From Pseudomonadota bacterium (lineage in GTDB: Bacteria; Myxococcota_A; Polyangia; Polyangiales; Polyangiaceae), in the NCBI GenBank assembly GCA_023428245.1, contig JAEYYX010000069.1, positions 1 to 64,000 of the forward strand: DNA of 64,000 nucleotides. The letters are read 5' to 3'. Position numbers and translations under genes: made by a program. Positions 7,759 through 16,588 of this stretch are shown one piece after another. The notes under the pieces were generated by a model. That model saw only the letters and a program-made list of their open reading frames with translations, made no database searches and had not been told where the DNA came from. Position 1 is the first letter of the stretch; every line of letters begins with the position of its first letter.

Positions 7759-8626
7759 AAGGGGTGGGGAGTGTGCGCTCCTCTTCGCCCAGGCGAGCGA
7801 TCTCTGCCATACAGCGCTCTGAGATCGCCGCCTGCACCTTCTTTGAGCTCGGCTGATCGAGCAGGTCGCCGAAATCGATGGGCGCGCCGTACACGATGCG
7901 AACGGGCTCGCCTCGGCCGGTGAAGTTCCCTTTTACCTGAGCCCACAGGTCGTTTTTAAGGCCGCGGATGAAGACCGGAACGACGCGCACGCGAGCCTCG
8001 TGGACGACGCGGCCGACGCCCGGACGGGGCGGCAAGAAGGTATAGGGATCGTCATCGAGCTTCCGGGTCCCCTCCGGATGCAGACCGACGAAGAGCTGCC
8101 TTCGGCGCAGGAGCGCGCCGAGCTCGTCGAGGGACGCAAGGTTCAGCGCCAGGCGCTCCCTTTGCCTGTAGAGCGGCGGGTACATCGAGAGAAAGCTCAT
8201 GAAAAAGTTCACGAGCAGACCTAACCAGGAGGTGAAGAAGAAGTCGGCGCGGACGGGAAATAGGATCCGATGGGGCAAGCCGCGCCGAACCAGACTCGCC
8301 GTGATCACGTAGAGGTCGAAGAAGCTGCGATGATTGGCGACGACAATGACGCTCTCGGGACTCTCGAGGATCTGGCTTCGCTCGAGGCCATATTCCTGCT
8401 TGAGGTTCTTGGTCGAGTGATGGATCCAGGCTTGACCGATGGTGCGCTGACAGAAGCGCATGGCGCGGTCGAAGAATCCTTCTTCGAGGCTCGCGCGCAC
8501 GATGCGCAGGATGAGATGTTCACTCCGCGGCAGGCGCTTCTTGCTGGCGCTGATGAGCGCAGTGTCAGAGGCCCCTTGCGCGGGAGAGGCGGAGAGGGTG
8601 GAGCCGGGAGACGTCGGATCGGACAC
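7751..8626 (-). CDS. 1-acyl-sn-glycerol-3-phosphate acyltransferase-family protein
   Basis: A PlsC-type acyltransferase that should acylate lysophosphatidic acid or a related acceptor at the inner membrane. The HX4D catalytic motif is seen as 'NHRSFFD' and the acyltransferase block as 'LHPEGTRK'. A hydrophobic segment around 'LLVNFFMSFLSMYPPLY' may associate with the membrane. At 291 residues it is longer than E. coli PlsC because of N- and C-terminal extensions. It starts with GTG at 8626, a few bases after the stop of the SseB-domain gene, so the two form an operon. Substrate specificity cannot be read from sequence. Confidence 0.88.
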   Translation of the reverse strand: MSDPTSPGSTLSASPAQGASDTALISASKKRLPRSEHLILRIVRASLEEGFFDRAMRFCQRTIGQAWIHHSTKNLKQEYGLERSQILESPESVIVVANHRSFFDLYVITASLVRRGLPHRILFPVRADFFFTSWLGLLVNFFMSFLSMYPPLYRQRERLALNLASLDELGALLRRRQLFVGLHPEGTRKLDDDPYTFLPPRPGVGRVVHEARVRVVPVFIRGLKNDLWAQVKGNFTGRGEPVRIVYGAPIDFGDLLDQPSSKKVQAAISERCMAEIARLGEEERTLPTPFS

Positions 8627-8628
8627 GT

Positions 8629-9447
8629 TCAGTTCGGAGCGTCACGGAACACGAGATCGGCGTAGCCCGGCGGGGGCAGGAGCGGATCGACGAGCTCCAT
8701 GACCTCTTCGGCGATAGCGCCGCGCGGCGCGTCAGGGCGCGCGAGGTAGAGAGTGATCGTGAGGTGTGGTTCGCGGTCGCGCTCGGGGTGGAAGGTCGTG
8801 TCCACCCGGTAGCTGACGAGGTCCGAAATCTTGGCCTTGGCCTTGTCGAGGGCCGCGATGAGCTTCGGATCGGGGGGCTCGGCGCCTTCCACGATCGGGA
8901 GGTCTTCGTCGCTTTCGGGGAGCTCTTCGATGTAACCGACGAGGGGGATCGCCTGACCCGCCAAGATGTGCTGGACCTCTTCGCGGCTCAAGACGAGCTC
9001 CAGATCGGTGCTCGGATCGATGGCGATGCCTCCGACGTCCACGTCGTCCAGCTCGCTCAGGGCGAGCTCGAAGACAGAGCGGGCGGGGAGGCGGACGAAC
9101 TTCAGCTCATCGCCGTCCGTCGTCCAGGCGAGGGCTTCTTGGACGCTGTCGACGAGAGCTGGCTCCGTGAACGCGACGGCGTAGGCATTCTCGTCGTTGT
9201 CGAGGAGCATGTGGGGGCGGAAGGAGAGTTCGTCGAAGGTCTCCTCTTGGTCCTCGGGGATGTCAGGGATGTCCTCGGCGAGAGGTACATAGAGGACGCC
9301 GTCGTCGAGCGTCTCGATGACGCGCTGGACCAAGCTGCGCAAGCCGCCGCGGGCGGCGTCGAGGGCTTCTCGGAGCGCCTGTACCCCCTCTTCGTCCTCT
9401 TCCTCGTGGTCGTGGTCGTGGTGGTGATTCGAGTCGCTGTCGGCCAT
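8629..9447 (-). CDS. SseB N-terminal-domain protein with acidic His-rich N-terminus
   Basis: The 272-residue protein begins with an extreme low-complexity His/Asp/Glu stretch (residues ~7-20). A region follows that resembles SseB-type domains: 'GVLYVPL', 'NAYAVAFTEPALV' and 'GIAIDPSTDLELVLSREEV'. These domains occur in many bacteria in proteins of poorly known function, including enhanced-serine-sensitivity and type III secretion accessory proteins. The C-terminal ~90 residues form a separate alpha/beta region ('REPHLTITLYLARPDAP'). No signal peptide is seen, so it is probably cytoplasmic. It is the first gene of a two-gene operon with plsC. The role is unknown. Confidence 0.7.
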   Translation of the reverse strand: MADSDSNHHHDHDHEEEDEEGVQALREALDAARGGLRSLVQRVIETLDDGVLYVPLAEDIPDIPEDQEETFDELSFRPHMLLDNDENAYAVAFTEPALVDSVQEALAWTTDGDELKFVRLPARSVFELALSELDDVDVGGIAIDPSTDLELVLSREEVQHILAGQAIPLVGYIEELPESDEDLPIVEGAEPPDPKLIAALDKAKAKISDLVSYRVDTTFHPERDREPHLTITLYLARPDAPRGAIAEEVMELVDPLLPPPGYADLVFRDAPN

Positions 9448-9599
9448 CGCTTCTCGAGTTCATAGCGACGATCTGCTCACCCTCAAAGTGCGGCGGATCC
9501 CGAGGGACAGGCGGGCCCTGCGCGCCAGGGGCTGCGCCGGCTTGCGACTCGCTCTAGATTCGCAGTTCGCCCGGAAGCCGGTTAAGCTGAGCGAGCCTG

Positions 9600-12500
9600 A
9601 TGAGAGCGGATGAGCTTTTCGCCATACTCAAGAAGAACCTTGCGCGCCGGGAGCGCCACGTCTGGATGGGAGGAGATCGGGCGCACGTCGAGCTGAGTCG
9701 CCTCGACTCCGGTGAGCTCGTTGACGTTGCGCGGATCTTGAAGGAAGAGGCGGCGCGACACCCCGAGATCTTGTGGGCAGAGGTCCACCAAGGCACCTCA
9801 CGTGCTGTCATCTGCGGTCGGAAGGGAGAGCTCAGCCTCGAGCTCGCGCTCGCGCTGGTGATTGAAGCGGAGCTCCGGGCGGGTGTGCACCGCGCCGAGC
9901 TACCCCGCTCGTCACATCCCGCCGACAGGTCCCGAGAGGAACAACACCTTCTCGAGCTGATCGGCGAGGCCATGGGCATGCTCGTCGGGACCGGCCTGCT
10001 CTTCAGCATCATCCCGAAGAGCCGGAGTTTCGGCTTGCTCGCTTCGGCGCTCACGGCGGTGCGCAACGTGCCGCGGCTGCGCCGTGGCCTCGACGAACGG
10101 TTTGGCTTCGAGCGAGTCGATTTAGTGCTTGGCCTTCTGAGCTCCCTCGCGCTCGGTCCGGCGCAGCGTCCGCTGCAGAACCTTGTCGGCATTGTGGAAC
10201 ATGCGGTGCTCGGCTCGGAGCTCGCCGTGCGGCGGCGTCTTTTCGAGTCCCGCGAGCCGGAGCTCGGGCGCATCGTTGAAGCGCCGCCGATTCGACCTCG
10301 TCCGGAGCGACCTGTGCCGCTCCCGCCAGGCCCCATCGAAGAATATTCGGATCGCGCCTGGGCCATCGCGCTCGGCTCCTTCGGCTTCAGCCTCCTCTCG
10401 ACGCGAAGTGTGCAGCGCGCCTTCGGCGCCCTCTTCGGCGCGATCCCGCGCCCCGCGCAGCTCGGGCGCGAAGTGTTCGTAGCTTCCGCTCATCGTTACC
10501 TCGCGGCGCGGCGCATGCTCGTGCTCGATGATCAGGCCCTTCGAATCCTCGATCGCGTTGACTGCCTCGTGATCGAAGGCGGAATTGTGCCCGAGTCGAA
10601 GACGGTCTTCGGCCGCGTCGAGGGCGCGCAAGGCCGCAACGAAGAGCGCTTGCTCGCCTTGGCGCGGGAGCTGTTTGACCCCGATAACCCCCTTCGTGTC
10701 GCGCGGCGGGGTGTGGTCGCCCTCGGACCCGTCGGAGCGCTTGGCCTCTCTCTCGATCCTCGCCTCAAAGAGACTGCGGAGCAGCTCGCAGGGGGCGGCG
10801 AGGTTGTTCTCGCCCTCGCCGAGGAACAAGAGGTAGTGCTCCTGATCGAGGTGCGCATGAGGTCCCGTGTCGGGATCGAAGAGCTCGTCGCCCTCGCTCA
10901 TGAGGCCGAGATGCGTGTGATCGTCGCGACAGGCGATCGAGAGATCCTCCAGACGATTCCGGCGGATGACACGCTCCTGCCTGGCGAAGATCTCTGGCGC
11001 GGCGTACGGCAGCTCCAGCGTGACGGTCACGTGGTCTGCGTCTTGTCCCACGGCGACAGTCGAGCCCTGGACGTAGCGGACTTGGGAATCGCGCTGCTCT
11101 CAGCGGGCAAGCCAGTGCCCTGGTCAGCGCACGTGATCGCCCACGATGATCTCGACGACGTGCGCGCCTTGATCGAAGCGGCGCGCGGTGCGCGCCTGGC
11201 GAGTCGCCAGAGCGTGAAGGTCGCTCTGGTCGGGGCCGGGATTGGTGCTGTCGCCTCCGCAGGCGGCATTCTGCCCCTGTCGGGCGGGCGCGTGCTCACT
11301 ATCGTGCACTTGGGCGCGCTCGCCGCCATGGCCAACAGCGCGCGTCTCTACGCGGAGCTCGTGAGGCGCCAGCTTCCGCCCGCTCGCGATCCGACCCCGT
11401 GGCACGCCCTCGCGCCGACCGGTGCGCTCACCCGTCTCGGCAGCTCTCCTGAAGGACTCACACAAGCGCAGGTCGTCAAGCGCAGCCCGAGGCGTACTGC
11501 CCGTCCTCGCCCGGTCCTCGAACTGTTGAGCGCGATGGGAGACGAGCTCCTGAATCCGCTTGTGCCGCTGCTCGCGGCCGGTGCGGGCGTCTCAGCGGCG
11601 GTCGGGTCGACATCTGACGCGCTCATGATCACCGGCACGGTGGCTTTGAACGCCGCGATCGGCGGATATCAGCGTTACTACACGGAGCGCGCGGTGCGCG
11701 CTCTGCAGCGGGGAAGGGAAGTGAACTGTCTCGCTCTGCGCGACGGCAGGACCCAGGAGCTCCGCGCTGAACAGCTCGTTGTGGGTGACGTGATTCTCCT
11801 CTCGCGCGGGGATGCAATTCCCGCCGACTGCCGCATTCTATCAGCCGAGGCCCTCGAGGTGGACGCTGCAGGTCTCACTGGCGAGTCACTTCCGGTCGTG
11901 AAGGGCGCCGCGCCGTCCTTCGCCGAGACCGCTGCCGATCGAAGCTCGATGCTCTACGCGGGTACCGTCGTGACCTCCGGCAAAGCTACCGCGGTGGTGG
12001 TGGCGACCGGGACCGCTGTGGAAGCCCGCCGCGGCAGTGTCGGCGTGCGCAGCCGGGTGCGCGAGACGGGGGTCGAGCGCCGCCTGCGCGAGCTCATGGA
12101 CATGACGGCACCGGTCGCGCTGCTTGCGGGCGCCGGCGTCGTCGGTACGGGTATTCTCCGCGGCCGGAAGATGAGCGAGCTGATCTCTTCCGCGGTGAGC
12201 TTGGCTGTTGCTTCTGTCCCCGAAGGACTTCCCTTGCTCGCGACCGCTGCCGAGCTCGCGGCTGCCCGGCGCCTCTCGAGGCATGGCGCTATCGTGCGCA
12301 ACGTGCGCGCGCTCGAGTCCTTGGGCCGCGCCGACACACTCTGTCTGGACAAGACTGGAACTGTCACCGAAGGCTCAGTCGAGCTTCGTGAGGTGCTCGC
12401 AGACGATCCCGACGAAGCCCTGGCCGTTGCGCTGCTCGCGAGCCCCCTCCGCGTTTCTGGATTCGAACACACCGATCCGATCGAGCGCGCTCTTCACCGG

Positions 12501-13961
12501 CGCGCCGAGACTCAGGACCAAGCTACCTTCGGCGTGTTCGACGAGCGCCGCGGAGAGCTGCCCTTCGAAGCGAACCGAACCTACTCCGCCGCCTACGGCA
12601 AGCACCGCGGTCGCCTCTTGTTCGCCGTCAAAGGCGCCCCGGAGGCGATCTTCTCCGCGATTCGAGCCGAGGACGGAGACGCGCTCGCGCGCGCAAGACA
12701 GCAGGCAGAAGAGCTCGCTCGAAGCGGCAGGCGCGTGCTCGCCGTCGCACGCAAATGGCTTCCGGACGACTCCGTTCCGAGCCACGACGACGTCCGTGAG
12801 CTCGAGCTCGTGGGGCTATTGTCGTTCCACGATCCGATCCGGAAGTCGGCGCGCCGCGCGCTCGAAGATCTTCGGCGCGCTGGCCTGCGCTCGGTACTCG
12901 TGACCGGCGACCATCCGAGCACGGCCCGCGCGGTCGCGATTGAGCTCGGGATCTCGGTAGAACCCTACGTCGTGACTGGTGCTGAGCTTTCTGTGATGAG
13001 CGACGACGAGCTGAATGCTCGCGCGGGGGACGTCGATATTTTTGCGCGAGTTGTCCCGTCCCAGAAGGTCCGCGTGGTTCGCGCTTTGACGCGCGCCGGG
13101 CGCACTGTGGCGATGGTGGGCGATGGCGCCAACGACGCGCCCGCGATTCGCTTGGCGAGCGTTGGTATCGCCATCGGCGCCCGCTCGGCCCAGGCTGCCC
13201 AGAACGCGGCGGATATCGTGCTCACGGAGCCGAAGATCGAGACACTGCTCGAAGCGGTGGTCGAAGGGCGGGCCCTGTGGGACGCGGTGAAGGACGCCGT
13301 ATCCATTTTGGTCGGCGGGAACCTCGGGGAGATCGGCTTTACCTTGGGCGCTGGGCTCGTGTCCGGGCGGCCGCCCCTTTCTCCCCGCCAGCTCTTGCTG
13401 GTGAACCTGTTCACGGACGTCGCTCCGGCGATGGCGATCGCGGTGCGACCGCCGAAAGCCGCCGAGCTCCAGGAGCTACTCGCTCACGGGCCCGAGGCGT
13501 CCCTCGGCGTCAAGCTCACGCGCGACATCGGCTCGCGGGCCGCGATCACGGCCCTCGGGACGGGCGCAGCTTGGTCGATCGCGAGCGTCATTGGTGACCG
13601 CAGGGGAGCGAGCACTACGGCGCTATTGTCCTTGGTTGGGACCCAGCTCGGTCAAACCGTGAGCTCCGGTGACGAGAACCGCGAGGTTGTGATCACGAGC
13701 CTTGTCACGCTCGCGCTGCTCGGCATGGTGGTGCAGACACCGATTGTGAGCGGAATGTTTGGATGCAGGCCGCTTGGCCCGGTCGGACTCGGGATCGCCT
13801 TTGGCTCAAGCCTGTCGGCGACGCTGCTTGGGCGCTATGCGCCCGAACTCTTCACCTGGCAGGGGATCACAGGCACCGCGAGTGCGGCCTTGAGTCAGGC
13901 GCCGCTCGCGTTGCCTCCCGGCGAGCCGGTCATCCAGGAACCGGTTACGCAAGAGGCGTGA
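9600..13961 (+). CDS. Large cation-transporting P-type ATPase with degenerate N-terminal ATPase half
   Basis: The C-terminal ~850 residues are a complete P-type ATPase: TGES at 760-763, PEGLP near 874, the phosphorylated Asp at 917 in 'DKTGTVTEG', a TGDHPST segment and 'GDGANDAPAI' near 1170. PEGLP rather than CPx suggests a P2-like ion pump (Ca, Mg or Mn) rather than a soft-metal pump. The first ~600 residues look like a decayed second copy: 'CLVIEGG' sits where DKTGT would be, with 'VATGDRE' and 'LSHGDSRALDVADLGIAL' in place of the later motifs. Very long mycobacterial ATPases of the CtpI type have a similar layout. It is monocistronic and its 3' end overlaps convergent ilvE by 17 bp. Transported ion unknown. 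Confidence 0.9.
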   Translation: MRADELFAILKKNLARRERHVWMGGDRAHVELSRLDSGELVDVARILKEEAARHPEILWAEVHQGTSRAVICGRKGELSLELALALVIEAELRAGVHRAELPRSSHPADRSREEQHLLELIGEAMGMLVGTGLLFSIIPKSRSFGLLASALTAVRNVPRLRRGLDERFGFERVDLVLGLLSSLALGPAQRPLQNLVGIVEHAVLGSELAVRRRLFESREPELGRIVEAPPIRPRPERPVPLPPGPIEEYSDRAWAIALGSFGFSLLSTRSVQRAFGALFGAIPRPAQLGREVFVASAHRYLAARRMLVLDDQALRILDRVDCLVIEGGIVPESKTVFGRVEGAQGRNEERLLALARELFDPDNPLRVARRGVVALGPVGALGLSLDPRLKETAEQLAGGGEVVLALAEEQEVVLLIEVRMRSRVGIEELVALAHEAEMRVIVATGDREILQTIPADDTLLPGEDLWRGVRQLQRDGHVVCVLSHGDSRALDVADLGIALLSAGKPVPWSAHVIAHDDLDDVRALIEAARGARLASRQSVKVALVGAGIGAVASAGGILPLSGGRVLTIVHLGALAAMANSARLYAELVRRQLPPARDPTPWHALAPTGALTRLGSSPEGLTQAQVVKRSPRRTARPRPVLELLSAMGDELLNPLVPLLAAGAGVSAAVGSTSDALMITGTVALNAAIGGYQRYYTERAVRALQRGREVNCLALRDGRTQELRAEQLVVGDVILLSRGDAIPADCRILSAEALEVDAAGLTGESLPVVKGAAPSFAETAADRSSMLYAGTVVTSGKATAVVVATGTAVEARRGSVGVRSRVRETGVERRLRELMDMTAPVALLAGAGVVGTGILRGRKMSELISSAVSLAVASVPEGLPLLATAAELAAARRLSRHGAIVRNVRALESLGRADTLCLDKTGTVTEGSVELREVLADDPDEALAVALLASPLRVSGFEHTDPIERALHRRAETQDQATFGVFDERRGELPFEANRTYSAAYGKHRGRLLFAVKGAPEAIFSAIRAEDGDALARARQQAEELARSGRRVLAVARKWLPDDSVPSHDDVRELELVGLLSFHDPIRKSARRALEDLRRAGLRSVLVTGDHPSTARAVAIELGISVEPYVVTGAELSVMSDDELNARAGDVDIFARVVPSQKVRVVRALTRAGRTVAMVGDGANDAPAIRLASVGIAIGARSAQAAQNAADIVLTEPKIETLLEAVVEGRALWDAVKDAVSILVGGNLGEIGFTLGAGLVSGRPPLSPRQLLLVNLFTDVAPAMAIAVRPPKAAELQELLAHGPEASLGVKLTRDIGSRAAITALGTGAAWSIASVIGDRRGASTTALLSLVGTQLGQTVSSGDENREVVITSLVTLALLGMVVQTPIVSGMFGCRPLGPVGLGIAFGSSLSATLLGRYAPELFTWQGITGTASAALSQAPLALPPGEPVIQEPVTQEA

Positions 13962-14937
13962 GCCAAGAGCGCCGCTCGGGATCTTTCCCCGTGGCCGCGC
14001 GCAAGTAGGCGTGCCCGAGCTGCGCCCCGAGCGTGCCACGTCCGGTCTCGAACTTCATGCCATCGAGCTCGGAGACGGGAGTGACCTCGGCGGCCGTTCC
14101 CGTCATGAATACCTCATCAGCGCGCATCAGGTCTTCGCGGGTGAAGGCGCGGATCTCGACAGGGACGCGCAGCGTTTCCCGCGCCAGGCGCAGGATCGAG
14201 TCGCGCGTGATGCCGGGGACGATGCTCGAGGTCTCATCGTTTGTGATCAAGCAGCCTCGGCTGACGAAGAAGACGTTCTGGCCTGTGGCACCTGAAATGG
14301 TCCCGTCGCTGTTCAAGAGGATCGCGTCGTCGTAGCCGCGGTCCATAGCCTCATGGGCCGCGAGCACGGCGGACGCGTAATGGCCGCTGGCTTTGGCCAT
14401 CGTGGGCAACATCGTGTGGTGGGTGCGGCGCCAGCTCGAGATGGTCACCCGGACGCCGTTGCGGAGCGCGCCTTCGCCGAGGAACGTGCCGAGCTCCCGG
14501 ACTGCGATGAAGGCGTGGACCGGACAGCCGCGCTTCGGGCGCAAGTCGATCGGACCCGCGCCGAAGTAAATGACCGGGCGCAGGTAGCCGTCCTTGATGC
14601 CGTTCGCTTTGGAAACTTGAATGCAGCCGGCTTCGAGCGCGTCGACGTCGAACGGGTGCTGCATGCCGTAGATGCGTGAAGCAAAGATGAGTCGCTCGAT
14701 ATGGTCGCGCAGACGAAACAGAGCGGGTCCCCCCTCCGCCGGGTAACAGCGAATACCTTCGAAGACCGAGGTGCCGTAGTGAAGAGCGTTGGCGTAGTAG
14801 TGGACGTTTTGACGCTCGGCTTCTCGGAGCTCTCCGTTCCACCAAATGTAGCGAGTCAGGGCCTGTCCCTTGGGGCGGGCCGAGGTGAGGGAATCTTCAC
14901 CTGGTACGTCGGTCAGGCTCGGCCACTCGTTATCCAT
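13945..14937 (-). CDS. ilvE: Branched-chain amino-acid aminotransferase
   Basis: A PLP enzyme of fold type IV that interconverts Leu, Ile and Val with their 2-keto acids. The 330-residue protein shows the family hallmarks: 'ALHYGTSVFEGIRCY', the PLP-lysine region 'PTMAKASGHYASAVLAAHEA', 'DAILLNSDGTISGATGQNVF' and 'GITRDSILRLA' followed by 'DEVFMTGTAAEVTPV'. The N-terminus is ~25 residues longer than E. coli IlvE; a downstream start is possible but none is clearly better. The gene stands alone between two convergently or tandemly placed neighbours, with an 88-bp upstream spacer. Confidence 0.95.
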   Translation of the reverse strand: MDNEWPSLTDVPGEDSLTSARPKGQALTRYIWWNGELREAERQNVHYYANALHYGTSVFEGIRCYPAEGGPALFRLRDHIERLIFASRIYGMQHPFDVDALEAGCIQVSKANGIKDGYLRPVIYFGAGPIDLRPKRGCPVHAFIAVRELGTFLGEGALRNGVRVTISSWRRTHHTMLPTMAKASGHYASAVLAAHEAMDRGYDDAILLNSDGTISGATGQNVFFVSRGCLITNDETSSIVPGITRDSILRLARETLRVPVEIRAFTREDLMRADEVFMTGTAAEVTPVSELDGMKFETGRGTLGAQLGHAYLRAATGKDPERRSWLTPLA

Positions 14938-15025
14938 GAGGATGGATCTTGCCCGAGGTGCGCCTCGGTTTGAAGCCCAGAAAGGTGACGAAAGGGCGCG
15001 GCTGGTGCGAGCTCAGCTCCCGCAC

Positions 15026-15304
15026 TCAGCGAAGGAGTGAATCGAAGAGTCCGAGCAGGGCCGCTGCAACGATGAGCAGGAGGGTCGCGGCGCCGAGCAA
15101 GAGCACCGTCGGGTCGCGATAGGCGCGCCTGCTTCCGCTGAAATAGCGCCCGCGCGTCTGGCGACGGATATGGGCTTGGATGTTCGGTAAGAGGCTCGTC
15201 TCGAGGGGCGGCGGGTCGTCGCTCGCGCTGCGCAAGAGCTGCGCCAGCTCTTGTTCAGCCCGCTCGTCGAGGAACTCCCGCTCGCTCGTGGGCTCGCTGC
15301 TCAT
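15026..15304 (-). CDS. Small single-pass membrane protein coupled to ECF sigma factor
   Basis: The 92-residue protein has an acidic N-terminal ~60 residues and one C-terminal transmembrane helix ('TVLLLGAATLLLIVAAALLG'). Its start overlaps the sigma-factor stop by four bases, so the two are translationally coupled. This is the usual position of an anti-sigma factor. The zinc anti-sigma motif (H-x3-C-x2-C) is absent and the protein has no cysteine, so if it is an anti-sigma factor it belongs to a different class. The extracytoplasmic tail would be only a few residues, leaving little room for a sensor domain. Confidence 0.65.
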   Translation of the reverse strand: MSSEPTSEREFLDERAEQELAQLLRSASDDPPPLETSLLPNIQAHIRRQTRGRYFSGSRRAYRDPTVLLLGAATLLLIVAAALLGLFDSLLR

Positions 15305-15951
15305 CGGAGCACCTCCCCGGTCTCGGCTTCGATCTTTTGGCGCAGGGCGGCGCGAGCGCGGTGGAGCCTGCTCTTGAGTGTGCCGATGGGAAGGTCTGCG
15401 ATTTCCGCGACCTCCTCGTAGCTGAGCCCTTCAATGTCTCTCAGGATCACGAGCGTCCTATGGTCTTCGTCGAGGGAGTTCAGCGCTTCTTTGACGATGC
15501 GCTCAATCTGGCGGCCAACGGCTTGGTCTTCGGGCGCTGGCATCTCACCCGAGGTCACCCCGCTGGCCCCCTGGGCTTCGAACCCGAGCGACTCATCCAG
15601 CTCAGAGTGGTTCTTCTTCTGACGGCGCGCCAGATATTTGTTCTGGTTCTTCGAGAGGTTGACGGTGATGCGGAAGAGCCAGGTGCTGAGCTTCGAATCA
15701 CCACGAAAATTCTCGATACTACGGAAGACTTGGACGAAAACTTCCTGGCAAAGGTCGCGTGCGTCCTCGGGGCTCCCGAGCATGCGGAAGGCCAGGCGAT
15801 ACACCTGAGCCTCATAGGTCAAAACCAGCTCATTGAAGGCTGCCTCGTCCCGCTTGCGAAGAAGCTGGACCAATCGCGTTTCGGGGTGAGCCTTGCTGGT
15901 CAGCATCTCGGGCTCAACTTCCGACAACTCGAGCGGTGCTGAAGTTCCCAC
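15301..15951 (-). CDS. ECF (sigma-70 group 4) RNA polymerase sigma factor
   Basis: The 216-residue protein has a region 2 ('AAFNELVLTYEAQVYRLAFR', 'DLCQEVFVQVFRSIENFRG', 'STWLFRITVN') and a region 4 helix-turn-helix ('SYEEVAEIADLPIGTLKSRL'). The overall pattern is RpoE-like. The start used is the GTG at 15951; an internal ATG at 15903 is possible because the first 16 residues are not conserved in the family. It is coupled to a small membrane protein that may control it. Three 33-bp direct repeats fill the upstream intergenic region and could be regulatory. Confidence 0.93.
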   Translation of the reverse strand: MGTSAPLELSEVEPEMLTSKAHPETRLVQLLRKRDEAAFNELVLTYEAQVYRLAFRMLGSPEDARDLCQEVFVQVFRSIENFRGDSKLSTWLFRITVNLSKNQNKYLARRQKKNHSELDESLGFEAQGASGVTSGEMPAPEDQAVGRQIERIVKEALNSLDEDHRTLVILRDIEGLSYEEVAEIADLPIGTLKSRLHRARAALRQKIEAETGEVLR

Positions 15952-16050
15952 GTCGCCTTGCAGCGACGCTCACAGGCGCTTTCGGTCGCCGCGTCTTGAC
16001 GCTCAAAGATGCCCCCAGTCGCCGCGTTCTGGCGCTCACCGGTAGCCCTT
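15952..16050. repeat. Three 33-bp imperfect tandem repeats
   Basis: Units start at 15952, 15985 and 16018, exactly 33 bp apart. Each opens with GTCGCC and has CGCTCA at unit positions 16-21. Units 2 and 3 match at 18 of the first 21 bases; units 1 and 3 at about 14 of 21. They occupy the whole interval between smpB and the sigma-factor gene and run a few codons into smpB. Confidence 0.7.
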
Positions 16051-16536
16051 CCTGCTCCTGTCGATCTCGGCGCGGGCTTCGCGCTCGGCGGTCTTCGTCT
16101 TGATGGCTTCGCGCTTGTCGCTCTTTTTCTTACCTCGTGCGACGGCGACCTCGAGCTTGGCGCGCCCGTTCTTAAAGTAGATCTTGGTCGGAACCAGGGT
16201 CATCCCCTCGCGCTCGACAGCCGCGCGCATCTGATCGATCTCTTTGCGGTTCAAGAGGAGCTTGCGGGGGCGGGTCTCGGAATGCGCGAAGGCGGCGTGC
16301 CGGAGCGGCTGGATGCGCATGTGCATGACCCAAGCCTCTCCGCGGCGATCGATATCCACGAAGGAGTCGATGAGGCTCGGCGCAGCGTCCCTCAGACTGC
16401 GCGCTTCGCTGCCCATGAGCGAAAGGCCCGCTTCGTAGCGATCGCCGAGCTCGTAGTCGAAGCTGGCGCGTCGGTTCTGGGCGAGCAGGCGATCTTGGCT
16501 CTTGTCGCCTTTTGACTTTGGTTTCTCCGCCGCCAT
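16036..16536 (-). CDS. smpB: SsrA-binding protein SmpB
   Basis: SmpB binds tmRNA and brings it to stalled ribosomes for trans-translation. The protein from the ATG at 16536 has 167 residues, close to the usual ~155. Family blocks are visible: 'AQNRRASFDYELGDRYEAGL', 'GSEARSLRDA', 'RPRKLLLNRKEI' and 'LVPTKIYFKNGRAKLEVAVA', followed by the basic tail 'RGKKKSDKREAIKTK'. A longer in-frame start at 16641 would overlap the ABC transporter gene and adds no conserved sequence, so it was rejected. No tmRNA gene was recognised next to it. Confidence 0.95.
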   Translation of the reverse strand: MAAEKPKSKGDKSQDRLLAQNRRASFDYELGDRYEAGLSLMGSEARSLRDAAPSLIDSFVDIDRRGEAWVMHMRIQPLRHAAFAHSETRPRKLLLNRKEIDQMRAAVEREGMTLVPTKIYFKNGRAKLEVAVARGKKKSDKREAIKTKTAEREARAEIDRSRKGYR

Positions 16537-16588
16537 GATTCGGAGCGCGAATATGCCACGTCTCGCGACGAAAAGCGCTCCGGAAATA

